DNA from: an uncultured Bellilinea sp.
Lineage (GTDB): Bacteria > Chloroflexota > Anaerolineae > Anaerolineales > Anaerolineaceae
Assembly: GCA_938040735.1 (NCBI GenBank)
Contig: CALHYE010000012.1
Location: 1 to 43,543 of the forward strand
DNA: 43,543 bases
Reading direction: 5' to 3'
Under the pieces are notes generated by a model. It was not told where the DNA came from, ran no database searches, and saw only the letters and a list, made by a program, of their open reading frames with translations. The first letter of the stretch is position 1; each line of letters starts with the position of its first letter. This document shows, in pieces, positions 1 through 7,717 of this stretch. The position numbers were made by a program, and so were the translations under genes.

Positions 1-49
1 GATGGGGGTCGAACCCATATCATCCCCTTCCGGGGACAACCACCTGAAT
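1..49 (-). repeat. Partial, interrupted duplicate of the tRNA-His 3' half
   Basis: Positions 1-17 repeat 78-94 exactly (T-arm and part of the acceptor side of tRNA-His). Positions 36-47 repeat 94-105 exactly (anticodon-arm 3' side and variable region). In this copy the two blocks are separated by an extra 18 bases (18-35) containing a CCCC-TTCC-GGGG hairpin. There is no room for a 5' half, because the intact tRNA-His starts about 20 bases away, so this is not a functional tRNA. It could be an att-like scar of integration at the tRNA 3' end, or a decayed tandem copy. The window edge hides the rest. Confidence 0.6.
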
Positions 50-70
50 TATCCCCAATTAAAAATTAGG

Positions 71-143
71 GGTGGCTGATGGGGGTCGAACCCACAACCA
101 CCTGATCCACAGTCAGGTGCTCTGCCATTGAGCTACAGCCACC
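71..143 (-). tRNA. tRNA-His (anticodon GTG)
   Basis: On the minus strand the acceptor GTGGCTG pairs with CAGCCAC (plus 72-78). The anticodon stem CCTGA/TCAGG closes the loop CTGTGGA with anticodon GTG, and the T-loop reads TTCGACC. The extra 5' G (position 143) opposite a C discriminator (position 71) is the tRNA-His identity element. CCA is not encoded. It lies 35 bases downstream of hisS on the same strand, so tRNA and cognate synthetase may share a transcript. Confidence 0.95.
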
Positions 144-178
144 GTAAAGCAACCGAATTCTATCACAGCCTGTTGGCT

Positions 179-1450
179 TTATGCAAGCAATTTCTTGATT
201 GTCTCAACGGCTTCTACAATGGTTGTAGTAAACTGATCGCCTTTGGCTAAATCTTTTACAGTAACCTGACCGGCGGAAGCCTCATCCGGTCCAACGATAA
301 CAACAAAACGGATGTTCATCCGGTCGGCGAACTTCAACTGACGTGGTAATCGGACGATCTCAGTATAACCAATCGTCCTCAATCCCAATTCGCGAAATTG
401 CCGGGCCGCTTTTTGAGATTCAACCAGCAAAGTTTCATCAAAGACCGTCACCAACACATCGGCGGGGGCTGTTCCCAAGGGCGGCAAGCAGCCGTATTTC
501 TGCAAAACGAGGCCGATCATCACATCCCCCATGGCAAAGCCCACCCCGGGCAGCGGCTCTCCTCCCACATCCGCAACCAGATTATCGTAGTGGCCGCCGC
601 CCAGAATGGCGCGTCCATCCCGCCCCAGATCATAGGCTTCAAAGACCGTACCCGTGTAATATTCCAATCCGCGGATCACCTGAGGATTGTAATGGACATA
701 TTCATCTGCCCCAAACGCCCGTAGAGATTCAAAAAATCGCTGCATCTCAGGGGAGTTTTTCCATAACTCGCGATTGTCAAGGATCGTTTTCAGCCCTTCA
801 AACTGGTCAACGCTCAATCCAACCTCAATAGAATAAGCCGCCCAATCCTCTGGGTGCATTTTGTCCCGCCGGTCAATCAAGCGGAACACCCGCTTTTTCA
901 TTTCTGCATCGGAAATCCCCAGCTTTTCTAATTCGGCATCCATCAAGCGTCGGTCGTTGACAAAAACCCCGACCTGATCGGGTTTCAATCCGGTTTTTTT
1001 GAAAAAGGCCACACAAATGGCAACCAGTTCGGCATCCGATTCGGGTGAATTTGCCCCAATCAAATCTATATTCCATTGGAAAAATTCGCGCGTCCGCCCT
1101 TTTTGGGGGCGTTCATACCGCCAAAACGGCCCGAACGACCACCACCGCAAGGGGAAGGTCAGTTGACGCTGGCGTTGAGCAACCATACGCGCAAGAGATG
1201 GAGTCAACTCCGGCCGTAAGGTGATTAGATCGCCGCCCCTGTCTGGAAATACAAATGCCTGTTCTTTAACCAGCTCCTCTCCTGATTTGGCAGCGTAAAG
1301 ATCAATCTTTTCCAAAAAAGGCCCATCATATTCCTGATATCCAAAAGATTCCGAGACTTCCCGAAGGGTTCGATACAGCCACGAACGAATGGCCATTTCC
1401 TCAGGATAAAAATCACGGGTTCCCTTTACCGAAGGAATGATTTTTTCCAT
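179..1450 (-). CDS. hisS: Histidyl-tRNA synthetase
   Basis: Cytosolic class II synthetase that charges tRNA-His with histidine. At 423 residues it has the usual bacterial length. Visible signatures are class II motif 2 (FWRYERPQKGRTREFF, about 109-124), the HisRS-specific motif RGLEYYTGTVFE (about 260-271), and motif 3 (GVGFAMGDVM, about 302-311). The anticodon-binding domain follows from about 330. The ATG at 1450 has an AAGAGGA-type ribosome site about 12 bases upstream. A candidate promoter lies at 1488-1516. The gene is immediately followed by tRNA-His on the same strand. Confidence 0.98.
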   Translation of the reverse strand: MEKIIPSVKGTRDFYPEEMAIRSWLYRTLREVSESFGYQEYDGPFLEKIDLYAAKSGEELVKEQAFVFPDRGGDLITLRPELTPSLARMVAQRQRQLTFPLRWWSFGPFWRYERPQKGRTREFFQWNIDLIGANSPESDAELVAICVAFFKKTGLKPDQVGVFVNDRRLMDAELEKLGISDAEMKKRVFRLIDRRDKMHPEDWAAYSIEVGLSVDQFEGLKTILDNRELWKNSPEMQRFFESLRAFGADEYVHYNPQVIRGLEYYTGTVFEAYDLGRDGRAILGGGHYDNLVADVGGEPLPGVGFAMGDVMIGLVLQKYGCLPPLGTAPADVLVTVFDETLLVESQKAARQFRELGLRTIGYTEIVRLPRQLKFADRMNIRFVVIVGPDEASAGQVTVKDLAKGDQFTTTIVEAVETIKKLLA

Positions 1451-1487
1451 ACTCGCCTACATCCTCTTTCTTGAATTATGGTCTATC

Positions 1488-1516
1488 ATTTTAACATGTC
1501 CCGTACTTTTTGTCTG
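1488..1516 (-). promoter_or_regulatory. Candidate hisS promoter
   Basis: On the minus strand CAGACA (plus 1511-1516) is followed after 17 bases by TAAAAT (plus 1488-1493), about 38 bases ahead of the hisS ATG. The -10 is good and the -35 matches 4 of 6 consensus bases. No convincing sigma-70 promoter was seen for the divergent plus-strand operon in the rest of this gap. Confidence 0.45.
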
Positions 1517-1670
1517 ATGTTTTGGAACAATTTTTCAGCGTGACAAATGGGTTTTAAGGATAGGAAATTTAACACTTATCAAAACACCCAAATTATGCTA
1601 ATGTTGACTAGATTAAATCACAACCTTTCGGGAAACCCCCGTTAGAACATCCCCTCAAATAGGCCATGCC

Positions 1671-2048
1671 ATGAAACTGAGTGAAATCGTCCAAAAACTG
1701 AACGGCAAAGTTCTTAATTCCAAAATCAATCTGGAAATCGAAGTCAACGGGGCTGGCGCAGCCGACCTGATGAGCGATGTGCTGGCTTCCATTCAACCTC
1801 AGGCCGTATTACTAACCGGTTTGTGTAACCCGCAGGTGGTGCGCACAGCGATGATGGCGGATGTGCTCGCAATCGTCCTTGTACGCAGTAAAATGCCGCC
1901 GGTAGAAACCGTTCAACTGGCAGAAAACGAGTCCATTCCGCTCATCAGTACGCCGTACGGCATGTTTGAGGCTTGCGGCATCCTTTATGAGGCCGGCTTG
2001 AACTGCCTTGAACGCCCAGTCAGCGATCAGGATTGCTTTGCCAGTTAA
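1671..2048 (+). CDS. DRTGG-domain protein (first copy)
   Basis: Small (125 aa) soluble protein of the DRTGG family, a domain of unknown biochemical role. It also occurs in phosphotransacetylase-like proteins and next to CBS domains, and a nucleotide-sensing role has been suggested. The recognisable core runs from about residue 25 to 110 (ADLMSDVLA, AVLLTGLCNPQVV, IPLISTPYGMFEACGILY). A second, diverged copy lies at 3076-3414, flanking the CBS-HATPase gene. In Clostridia and Thermotogales, such genes accompany [FeFe] hydrogenase operons. The ribosome site is weak (AGG in AATAGGCC), and this is the first gene of the long plus-strand train. Confidence 0.8.
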   Translation: MKLSEIVQKLNGKVLNSKINLEIEVNGAGAADLMSDVLASIQPQAVLLTGLCNPQVVRTAMMADVLAIVLVRSKMPPVETVQLAENESIPLISTPYGMFEACGILYEAGLNCLERPVSDQDCFAS

Positions 2049-2067
2049 TTGTTTCTAAGATTTGCCA

Positions 2068-3063
2068 ATGACCGAACAAACCCCGCTTCGCAAATCCAGC
2101 CTCATCAGTGATCAGGAAGCCGAAAACATCACCCGTGTCGAAGAACTGGCTTACGAGATCAAAGTTCAAGAGGTGATGACCCCCAACCCGATCACCATGA
2201 CCGCCAGCGTGAAAATGCAAGAAGTGCTGGAACAATTCCGTGTGGCGCGCATTTCCGGTGCACCTATTGTCGAAGAAGGGCGATTAATTGGCATTATCAG
2301 CATTGAAGACCTGATTCGCTGTCTGATCCAATCCGATCTTCAGGCAGAAATCCAAAAGTACATGACCCACAATCCCTTCACCGTCAAGGGAGATGACCCG
2401 GTAGTAGAAGCCTTAAAAATGTTTGTCAGCACCAAAGTCGGGCGGCTGCCGGTGGTTAACAAAGAGGGTCAGTTGATTGGCATTCTGACGAAGGGCGACA
2501 TAACCCGCGGATTACTCAAAGCCCTCCAACAGGATTACCAGACCGAAGAAGTTCGCCGTTACCGCGCCTCTCATCTCTTTGAAGACATTGAGTCAGAACG
2601 AACCAGCCTGATCCTGCGTTACAACATTAAAGCCGGCGACTTCACCCATGGTGGAGAAGCCTCCTCAAAAATCAAACGCGCGCTCAGCCGCATGGGCGCC
2701 AGTCCGCAAATTGCCCGCCGCTGTGGAATCGCCACATACGAAGCCGAAATGAACCTCATTATCCATACCACAGAAGGCGGGGTGATTCGGGTTGAAATTG
2801 AACCGCACCAGATCTCGATAGATGTCTATGACAGCGGACCGGGCATTAAGGATGTAGAACTGGCGATGAAACCGGGTTACTCAACCGCCAGCGAGAAAGT
2901 TCGCGAATTAGGATTTGGAGCAGGAATGGGGCTGGTCAATATCTCCCGCTGTGTGGACATTATGAAGCTCGAATCGGTATGGGGTAAAGGCACCCGATTG
3001 AGAATGAAAATTTTCCTCAAAAAAGAAGATACAGTCGGGGAAGGACACGCTGCTAAATCCTAG
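2068..3063 (+). CDS. Tandem CBS domains fused to an anti-sigma-type HATPase
   Basis: A 331-residue cytosolic sensor-like protein. Two CBS repeats occupy about 33-90 (VMTPNPITM, SGAPIVEEGRLIGIISIEDL) and 95-155 (MTHNPFTV, VGRLPVVNKEGQLIGILTKGD). From about 180 an RsbW/SpoIIAB-like GHKL ATPase follows, with YEAEMNLIIH as N-box, DSGPGI (255-260) and LGFGAGMGLV (281-290). CBS pairs usually bind adenine nucleotides, and the ATPase may bind or phosphorylate a partner; both roles are inferred. I place the start at ATG 2068. A TTG two codons earlier is open, but neither has a strong ribosome site. It sits 19 bases after the first DRTGG gene and 12 before the second. Confidence 0.85.
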   Translation: MTEQTPLRKSSLISDQEAENITRVEELAYEIKVQEVMTPNPITMTASVKMQEVLEQFRVARISGAPIVEEGRLIGIISIEDLIRCLIQSDLQAEIQKYMTHNPFTVKGDDPVVEALKMFVSTKVGRLPVVNKEGQLIGILTKGDITRGLLKALQQDYQTEEVRRYRASHLFEDIESERTSLILRYNIKAGDFTHGGEASSKIKRALSRMGASPQIARRCGIATYEAEMNLIIHTTEGGVIRVEIEPHQISIDVYDSGPGIKDVELAMKPGYSTASEKVRELGFGAGMGLVNISRCVDIMKLESVWGKGTRLRMKIFLKKEDTVGEGHAAKS

Positions 3064-3075
3064 GAGAAAAAACCA

Positions 3076-3414
3076 ATGAACCTGGAACAAATCATCCAGT
3101 CGCTTGAACTGAAAGTGTTAACCGAGCAAAAACCATTTCATGAAATCCAGCCAACCACGGGTTACGCTGCGGATCTTTTATCCTGTGTGATGACCGGAGC
3201 CTCACGAGGCGGGTTGTGGGTGACCCTTCAAGCCCACAGCAATATCGTCGCTGTAGCCGCCTTGCTGGAATTGAGCGCCATTATCATCACCGAAGGAGCG
3301 CAACCCGACGAGACGACCATCCAAAAGGCGAATGAAGAAGGGGTAGTGCTCTTATCCAGTCAGCAGGACACCTATCGAGTGGTGGGCAGGTTATGGGAAT
3401 TGGGCATCCGCTAA
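3076..3414 (+). CDS. DRTGG-domain protein (second copy)
   Basis: A 112-residue paralogue of the protein at 1671, with the same pattern (ADLLSCVMTGA, GLWVTLQAHSNIVAVAALLELSAIIIT, VVLLSSQQDTYRVVGRLWELG). The ATG follows AGGAGA at a good distance. The pair brackets the CBS-HATPase gene, which suggests the three act as one signalling unit, perhaps with the DRTGG domains as ligand or partner modules. The molecular function is unknown. Co-location with the PHP gene and the hydrogenase subunits is the main clue. Confidence 0.8.
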   Translation: MNLEQIIQSLELKVLTEQKPFHEIQPTTGYAADLLSCVMTGASRGGLWVTLQAHSNIVAVAALLELSAIIITEGAQPDETTIQKANEEGVVLLSSQQDTYRVVGRLWELGIR

Positions 3415-3458
3415 CCTGATTCTATACGAAAGCGAGATCCCGTTCAGGGAGTTTTTCT

Positions 3459-4220
3459 TTGAAGACTTATCGGGCAGAGTTACATATTCACACCGTTCTC
3501 TCCCCTTGTGCAGAGATCGAAATGCTGCCCCCCCTAATTGTGATGGAATGCCTCGAAAAAGGCATTTCCCTGATCGCCATAACCGATCATAATGCCACTG
3601 CAAATATTGCCGCTGTGCAGCAGGCTGCCGAGGGGGTGGATTTATCCGTGCTGCCCGGTATGGAAGTACAAACCCGCGAAGAAGTTCACTCGTTATGTCT
3701 GTTCGATACCCTCGAACAGGCGCTTGCCTGGCAAGCGATCGTTGACCGTCACCTGCCGGCTATCCCCAACCGCCCGGATTATTTTGGCGACCAACTGATT
3801 GTGGACGCCAATGGCGATTTTCTCCGCCGGGAAGAACGTCTGCTGCTCAATTCGGTCAATTTGAGTTTGGCTGAAGCGTATCAGAAAGTAACTGAATTGG
3901 GCGGTTTGTTCATTCCCGCCCATGTTAATCGCACGGCAAATGGTCTTTTGCCCATACTGGGTATCCCGCCCGTTGACGTTCCACTCGAATTTATGGAAAT
4001 TTCCCATCACCTAAAACCGTCGGAAGCGGTTAAAATATACCCAACCCTGAAAGGATTTTCTTTAATTCAAAGCGGCGATGCTCATCGGCTGAATGAGATT
4101 TTAGGGCTAAACCAGTTCACCTTACAATCCCCCACCCTTCAAGAAATCCGACTGGCGCTGCACGGAGAACAAGGCCGCTCCCACCGCATCCTCTCCAACA
4201 CGATTCTCAGCGGAGTGTAA
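3459..4220 (+). CDS. PHP-domain metal-dependent phosphoesterase
   Basis: A 253-residue PHP (polymerase and histidinol phosphatase) family protein. Metal ligands are visible as AELHIHTVLSP (residues 7-17), AITDHNAT, LPGMEVQTREEVHS, IPAHVN and SGDAHRL. The start is TTG 3459, supported by AGGGAG seven bases upstream; no better ATG exists before the HIH motif. Family members hydrolyse phosphoesters such as nucleotides or nucleoside 3',5'-bisphosphates. The substrate here is unknown. PHP genes recur between DRTGG/HATPase genes and HydC in [FeFe]-hydrogenase clusters, so a role in the hydrogenase signalling cassette is inferred. Confidence 0.85.
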   Translation: MKTYRAELHIHTVLSPCAEIEMLPPLIVMECLEKGISLIAITDHNATANIAAVQQAAEGVDLSVLPGMEVQTREEVHSLCLFDTLEQALAWQAIVDRHLPAIPNRPDYFGDQLIVDANGDFLRREERLLLNSVNLSLAEAYQKVTELGGLFIPAHVNRTANGLLPILGIPPVDVPLEFMEISHHLKPSEAVKIYPTLKGFSLIQSGDAHRLNEILGLNQFTLQSPTLQEIRLALHGEQGRSHRILSNTILSGV

Positions 4221-4229
4221 ACTGTGAAT

Positions 4230-4291
4230 TTTGCTTGTTACAACTTTCACAAGGAATGATGACATTTGGTAATTACTTAAAAACAAGCAAA
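4230..4291. promoter_or_regulatory. Inverted repeat ahead of the first hydC
   Basis: TTTGCTTGTT (4230-4239) and AACAAGCAAA (4282-4291) form a perfect 10-bp inverted repeat with a 42-base spacer. The repeat lies in the 142-base gap between the PHP and NuoE-like genes, the longest gap inside the train. The spacer also contains TTTCACAA, and TGTGAA lies just upstream at 4223-4228. A weak promoter-like pair is nearby (TTACTT, 17 bases, TACACT). It may be a regulator site or a looping hairpin, and a second promoter for the structural genes would fit here. Confidence 0.35.
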
Positions 4292-4362
4292 TGAGTACAC
4301 TTTGGAGTGATTAGCCGCGATTAATTCTACCAATTTCGTCCAATTTGTTATCGGAGTAAAGT

Positions 4363-4875
4363 ATGCTAAACATTAAACCTTCCATACCAGCCAACGATCC
4401 TCTGGCCAACCCCGAACAGAAGAAACTGATTGATGAGATTTTGGAGAAAAATAAGAACCTCCCCGGCGCAACCATGGTTGTATTGAATGAACTTCAAAGC
4501 CGGATTGGTTTTATTTCCGAAGCCATGCAGCAATATGTTGCTGATAAACTGCATGTGCCAGTCAGTTCGGTCCATGGGGTAGTATCGTTTTACTCGTTTT
4601 TTACCACCACGCCGCGCGGCAAGCACACCATCAAGTTCTGCATGGGGACTGCCTGTTACGTTGGCGGAATGCCCCAGCTCATTGATAAAGCCAAATCCTT
4701 ACTGGGCGTTGAACCGGGCCAAACCACACCCGATGGTGAAATCACCCTGGAAGTGTGCCGTTGCGTTGGGGCGTGCAGTCAGGCCCCGGTTGTGGTTGTG
4801 GATGACAAAATTGTTGGGCGTCTACGCCCCAACAAGTTTCCTCAGGTATTACGCTCCATTCAGGATAACAAGTAG
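4363..4875 (+). CDS. NuoE-like [2Fe-2S] subunit, first copy (HydC type)
   Basis: A 170-residue thioredoxin-fold [2Fe-2S] protein homologous to the complex I 24-kDa subunit and HydC. The cluster ligands are visible as CMGTAC (C-x4-C) and CRCVGAC (C-x3-C, with one additional Cys). In NADH-linked hydrogenases this subunit sits beside the FMN subunit and relays electrons. The ATG has CGGAG upstream. The stop TAG shares a base with the GTG of the next gene. It most likely pairs with the HydB-type protein at 5888; a second NuoE/NuoF pair lies at 7718-9850. Confidence 0.92.
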   Translation: MLNIKPSIPANDPLANPEQKKLIDEILEKNKNLPGATMVVLNELQSRIGFISEAMQQYVADKLHVPVSSVHGVVSFYSFFTTTPRGKHTIKFCMGTACYVGGMPQLIDKAKSLLGVEPGQTTPDGEITLEVCRCVGACSQAPVVVVDDKIVGRLRPNKFPQVLRSIQDNK

Positions 4876-5429
4876 TGCGAGAAATTTCCCTTCACCTGCT
4901 GGATATTGCTGAAAACAGCATTGCCGCTGGCGCGAAAAACATCACCATTACCATCCGTGAGGATACTACCGCCGACCGATTGTACCTCAGCGTTCAGGAC
5001 GATGGTAAAGGAATGGATGAGGAAATGATCAAGAAAGTAACCGATCCCTTTGTAACCACCCGCACAACCCGCAAGGTTGGGTTGGGTATTCCTCTATTGA
5101 AAGCCGCCGCCGAAGCGTGCAATGGTTGGCTGAAAATCCATTCCAAAGTCGGTGAAGGAACATTGGTTGAAGTTGAATTTCAACGCAGCCATATTGACCG
5201 AATGCCCTTGGGCGATATTGCCGGAACTTTCCTCGCCTTGTTGGTAGGAAATCCGCAAATTCATTGGGTCTTCCGTTACAGCGTGGATCAAGACGGCTTC
5301 GAGCTCGACGATCAACCCATAAAACAGGAATTGCAAGATATCCCCCTTTCCGACCCGCTGGTGCTTTCATACTTGCGGGAAATGCTGGAAAACAATGTTC
5401 GTTCCCTGCAAACCACATCAGTCTATTAA
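4875..5429 (+). CDS. GHKL (histidine-kinase-type) ATPase domain protein
   Basis: A 184-residue protein made of one HATPase_c domain plus about 80 unrecognised residues. Visible are the N-box around E13/N14 (AENSIAAGA), the G1 box DDGKGMD (42-48) and GLGI (69-72). There is no phosphoacceptor His domain, no receiver and no membrane segment, so it is not a standard sensor kinase. The GTG start overlaps the preceding stop by one base, implying coupled translation with hydC. Orthologue-like genes sit at this same position (between HydC and HydD) in [FeFe]-hydrogenase operons. The function has not been established; an anti-sigma or assembly/regulatory kinase is possible. Confidence 0.85.
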   Translation: MREISLHLLDIAENSIAAGAKNITITIREDTTADRLYLSVQDDGKGMDEEMIKKVTDPFVTTRTTRKVGLGIPLLKAAAEACNGWLKIHSKVGEGTLVEVEFQRSHIDRMPLGDIAGTFLALLVGNPQIHWVFRYSVDQDGFELDDQPIKQELQDIPLSDPLVLSYLREMLENNVRSLQTTSVY

Positions 5430-5471
5430 CCGGATGAATTCATTCATCAATCCGTAGAGAGGAGATTTACC

Positions 5472-5840
5472 ATGCCGACCATTAAAAGTCTAGACGATTT
5501 GAAAAGAATTCGCGAGGAAGCTCTGGAGAAACGCAAAGTAAAGACCGCTTCGGGACAGGTTCAGGTAATCGTAGGAATGGGCACTTGCGGGATCGCTGCC
5601 GGCGCACGCGATGCCATGAAAGCCATCCTCGAAACCATCCAGAACGAGAATCTCGAAGGCGTGATTGTCACCCAGACCGGTTGCATCGGTTTATGCGAAA
5701 AAGAACCGATCGTTCAGGTTGTCGTTGGCGACCAACCCAAAGTGACTTATGGCAAGGTCTCTCCAGAGGTTGCCCGGCAGATCATGCAAGAACATGTCAA
5801 GAATGGCAATGTAGTTAAAGAATACATGATTCAGGTGTAA
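5472..5840 (+). CDS. Thioredoxin-like [2Fe-2S] ferredoxin (HydD type)
   Basis: A 122-residue thioredoxin-fold ferredoxin. The motifs are VGMGTCGIAAGA (one Cys where related domains have two), and TGCIGLCEKEP (C-x3-C). The GTCGIAAGAR signature is typical of the small HydD-like proteins in HydABCD-type hydrogenase operons, which probably shuttle electrons or assist assembly. A ribosome site AGAGGAG lies just before the ATG. The basic, Lys-rich N-terminus (about 10-25) has no obvious targeting signal. It precedes the large HydB-type flavoprotein. Confidence 0.88.
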   Translation: MPTIKSLDDLKRIREEALEKRKVKTASGQVQVIVGMGTCGIAAGARDAMKAILETIQNENLEGVIVTQTGCIGLCEKEPIVQVVVGDQPKVTYGKVSPEVARQIMQEHVKNGNVVKEYMIQV

Positions 5841-5887
5841 ATCCTCTTATTGGTAAACTATTGACGTAAGGCTAAAGGTTGACGGCT

Positions 5888-7669
5888 ATGAAATACTATC
5901 GCTCCCATGTCTTGGTTTGTGTAGATCCAGAATGTCTCCAAAAAGGCGCGCATGAGTTGGTGGATGCCTTACAAGATGAACTGGTCGCCACCGGTTTGAT
6001 TGATGAAGTTCAGGTGCTGGAAACATCCCGCATCGGCGGGTGTAGTTTAGGCCCTGAAATGATGGTGTATCCAGAAGGCGTCCATTATGTTGGAGTCACC
6101 CCCGATGATGTCCCCTATTTGGTCGAAGAACACTTCCTCAAGGGCCGTTTAGTCAATAAATTCCAGATGCCCACCACCAAAGTGGTGGATGAAGAACTAG
6201 GCGCCCCCACCCAAAAAGAAGTCCGCATTGTTTTGCGCAACTGCGGAAAAATTGACCCGGAAAATATCGAAGATTACATAGCAGAAGATGGCTACCAGGC
6301 GCTCGCAAAAGTCCTGACCGAAATGACCCCGGAAGAAGTGATTGACACCGTCCTCAGGTCCGGTCTGCGCGGCCGCGGCGGCGCCGGTTTTCCGACCGGT
6401 AAAAAATGGCAATTTACCCGCCAGGCGCCGGGTGAAATCAAATACGTAGTGTGCAACGCTGATGAAGGCGACCCGGGGGCTTTTATGAACCGCCGGGTTC
6501 TTGAGGGCGACCCTCATTCGGTCATTGAAGGAATGATCATCGCTGCCTACGCCATCGGCGCCCATCAGGGATACATCTACTGCCGTGCGGAATACCCGGT
6601 AGCGGTATCTACCCTCAACATCGCCATTCAGCAAGCCCGTAATTTGGGTTTGTTAGGCAAGGATATCCTTGGCAGCGGCTTCGATTTTGACCTTGAAGTT
6701 CGTATGGGCGCTGGCGCGTTTGTATGCGGTGAGGAAACCGCTCTGATCGCCTCCATTGAAGGCCGCCGCGGTGAACCCCGCCCCCGTCCACCTTTCCCGG
6801 CTGTGCAGGGCTTGTGGAACAAACCCACTAATGTGAACAATGTGGAAACCTACGCAAACATTCCACAGATCATTCTCAAAGGTGCGGAATGGTACGCCGG
6901 TTACGGCACCGAAAAAAGCAAAGGCACCAAAACTTTTGCGCTGGCTGGCGATTTGAATCACACCGGTTTAATTGAAGTTCCTCTCGGAATCACCCTTCGA
7001 GAAATCATTTATGATGTTGGCGGCGGGATTAAAGACGGCAAAGCCTTCAAGGCTGTTCAGATTGGCGGGCCGATGGGCGGCTGCGTCCCGGCCGAGTACC
7101 TTGACCTGCCGTTGGATTACGAATCGCTTGCGCAGGCTGGCACCATCATGGGCTCCGGCGGCATGATCGTCCTGGATGAAGATACCTGCATGGTGGATGT
7201 TGCCCGTTACTTTATGGACTTCACCCAGGATGAAAGCTGCGGCAAATGCACCCCCTGCCGGGTTGGTACGCGCCGTATTCTGGAAATCCTCACGCGGATT
7301 TGCGACGGCAAAGGACAGGACGGCGACATTGAATTGCTCGAAAATCTCTGCCAGGAAATTCGCACCAACAGCCTGTGTGGACTGGGGCAAGGCGCGCCAA
7401 ACCCAGTGGTCAGTACGCTGCGCTACTTCCGCGATGAGTACGAAGCCCACATTTATGAAAAACGCTGCCCGGCAAAAGTCTGCCGCTCTTTGATCCGTTA
7501 CGAAATTCTGCCGGATGCCTGCACGGGCTGTACGGTTTGCGCCCGAAACTGCCCGGTTAACGCCATCAGCGGTGAACGCCGCCAGACGCACGTCATTGAC
7601 CCGGACACCTGCATCCGGTGCGGAATTTGTATGCAAGTTTGTAACTTCAACGCAGTTGTGATCGAATAA
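5888..7669 (+). CDS. NuoF-like NAD(P)H/FMN subunit with C-terminal 2[4Fe-4S] (HydB type)
   Basis: A 593-residue flavoprotein with the full HydB architecture. It has an N-terminal thioredoxin-like domain (1-90), an FMN/NAD core (GLRGRGGAGFPTGKKW and CNADEGDPGAFMNR), and an SLBB region. The N3-type cluster motif ESCGKCTPCRVG follows, then a C-terminal bacterial-type ferredoxin with CTGCTVCARNCP and CIRCGICMQVC. The N-terminal cluster has C11, C16 and C52, but R48 where a fourth Cys is usual. This architecture is that of flavin-based electron-bifurcating HydB subunits that couple NAD(P)H and ferredoxin. ATG 5888 has AAAGG nine bases upstream; an upstream TTG (5879) would overlap that site. Confidence 0.92.
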   Translation: MKYYRSHVLVCVDPECLQKGAHELVDALQDELVATGLIDEVQVLETSRIGGCSLGPEMMVYPEGVHYVGVTPDDVPYLVEEHFLKGRLVNKFQMPTTKVVDEELGAPTQKEVRIVLRNCGKIDPENIEDYIAEDGYQALAKVLTEMTPEEVIDTVLRSGLRGRGGAGFPTGKKWQFTRQAPGEIKYVVCNADEGDPGAFMNRRVLEGDPHSVIEGMIIAAYAIGAHQGYIYCRAEYPVAVSTLNIAIQQARNLGLLGKDILGSGFDFDLEVRMGAGAFVCGEETALIASIEGRRGEPRPRPPFPAVQGLWNKPTNVNNVETYANIPQIILKGAEWYAGYGTEKSKGTKTFALAGDLNHTGLIEVPLGITLREIIYDVGGGIKDGKAFKAVQIGGPMGGCVPAEYLDLPLDYESLAQAGTIMGSGGMIVLDEDTCMVDVARYFMDFTQDESCGKCTPCRVGTRRILEILTRICDGKGQDGDIELLENLCQEIRTNSLCGLGQGAPNPVVSTLRYFRDEYEAHIYEKRCPAKVCRSLIRYEILPDACTGCTVCARNCPVNAISGERRQTHVIDPDTCIRCGICMQVCNFNAVVIE

Positions 7670-7717
7670 TCCCGACGGTTCCGGCAACCGTCCGAATCAG
7701 ACCAAAGGAGGCTCAGC

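Noticed and set aside
60-80. Terminator-like hairpin after tRNA-His (CCCC...GGGG around 54-71)
   Set aside because: The inner part of the stem is mismatched and no T-run follows, so only four outer pairs are firm.
1451-1670. Strong promoter for the plus-strand DRTGG operon
   Set aside because: Candidates such as TTAACA with TATGCT (19 bases apart), or TTGACT at about 1604, lack an acceptable partner box. I could not support one.
6968-7687. Long minus-strand reading frame of 239 codons
   Set aside because: It lies fully opposite the hydB gene, with alanine-rich composition typical of an antisense shadow and no ribosome site. Similar long shadows opposite hypF, fni and fdhA were dismissed on the same grounds.
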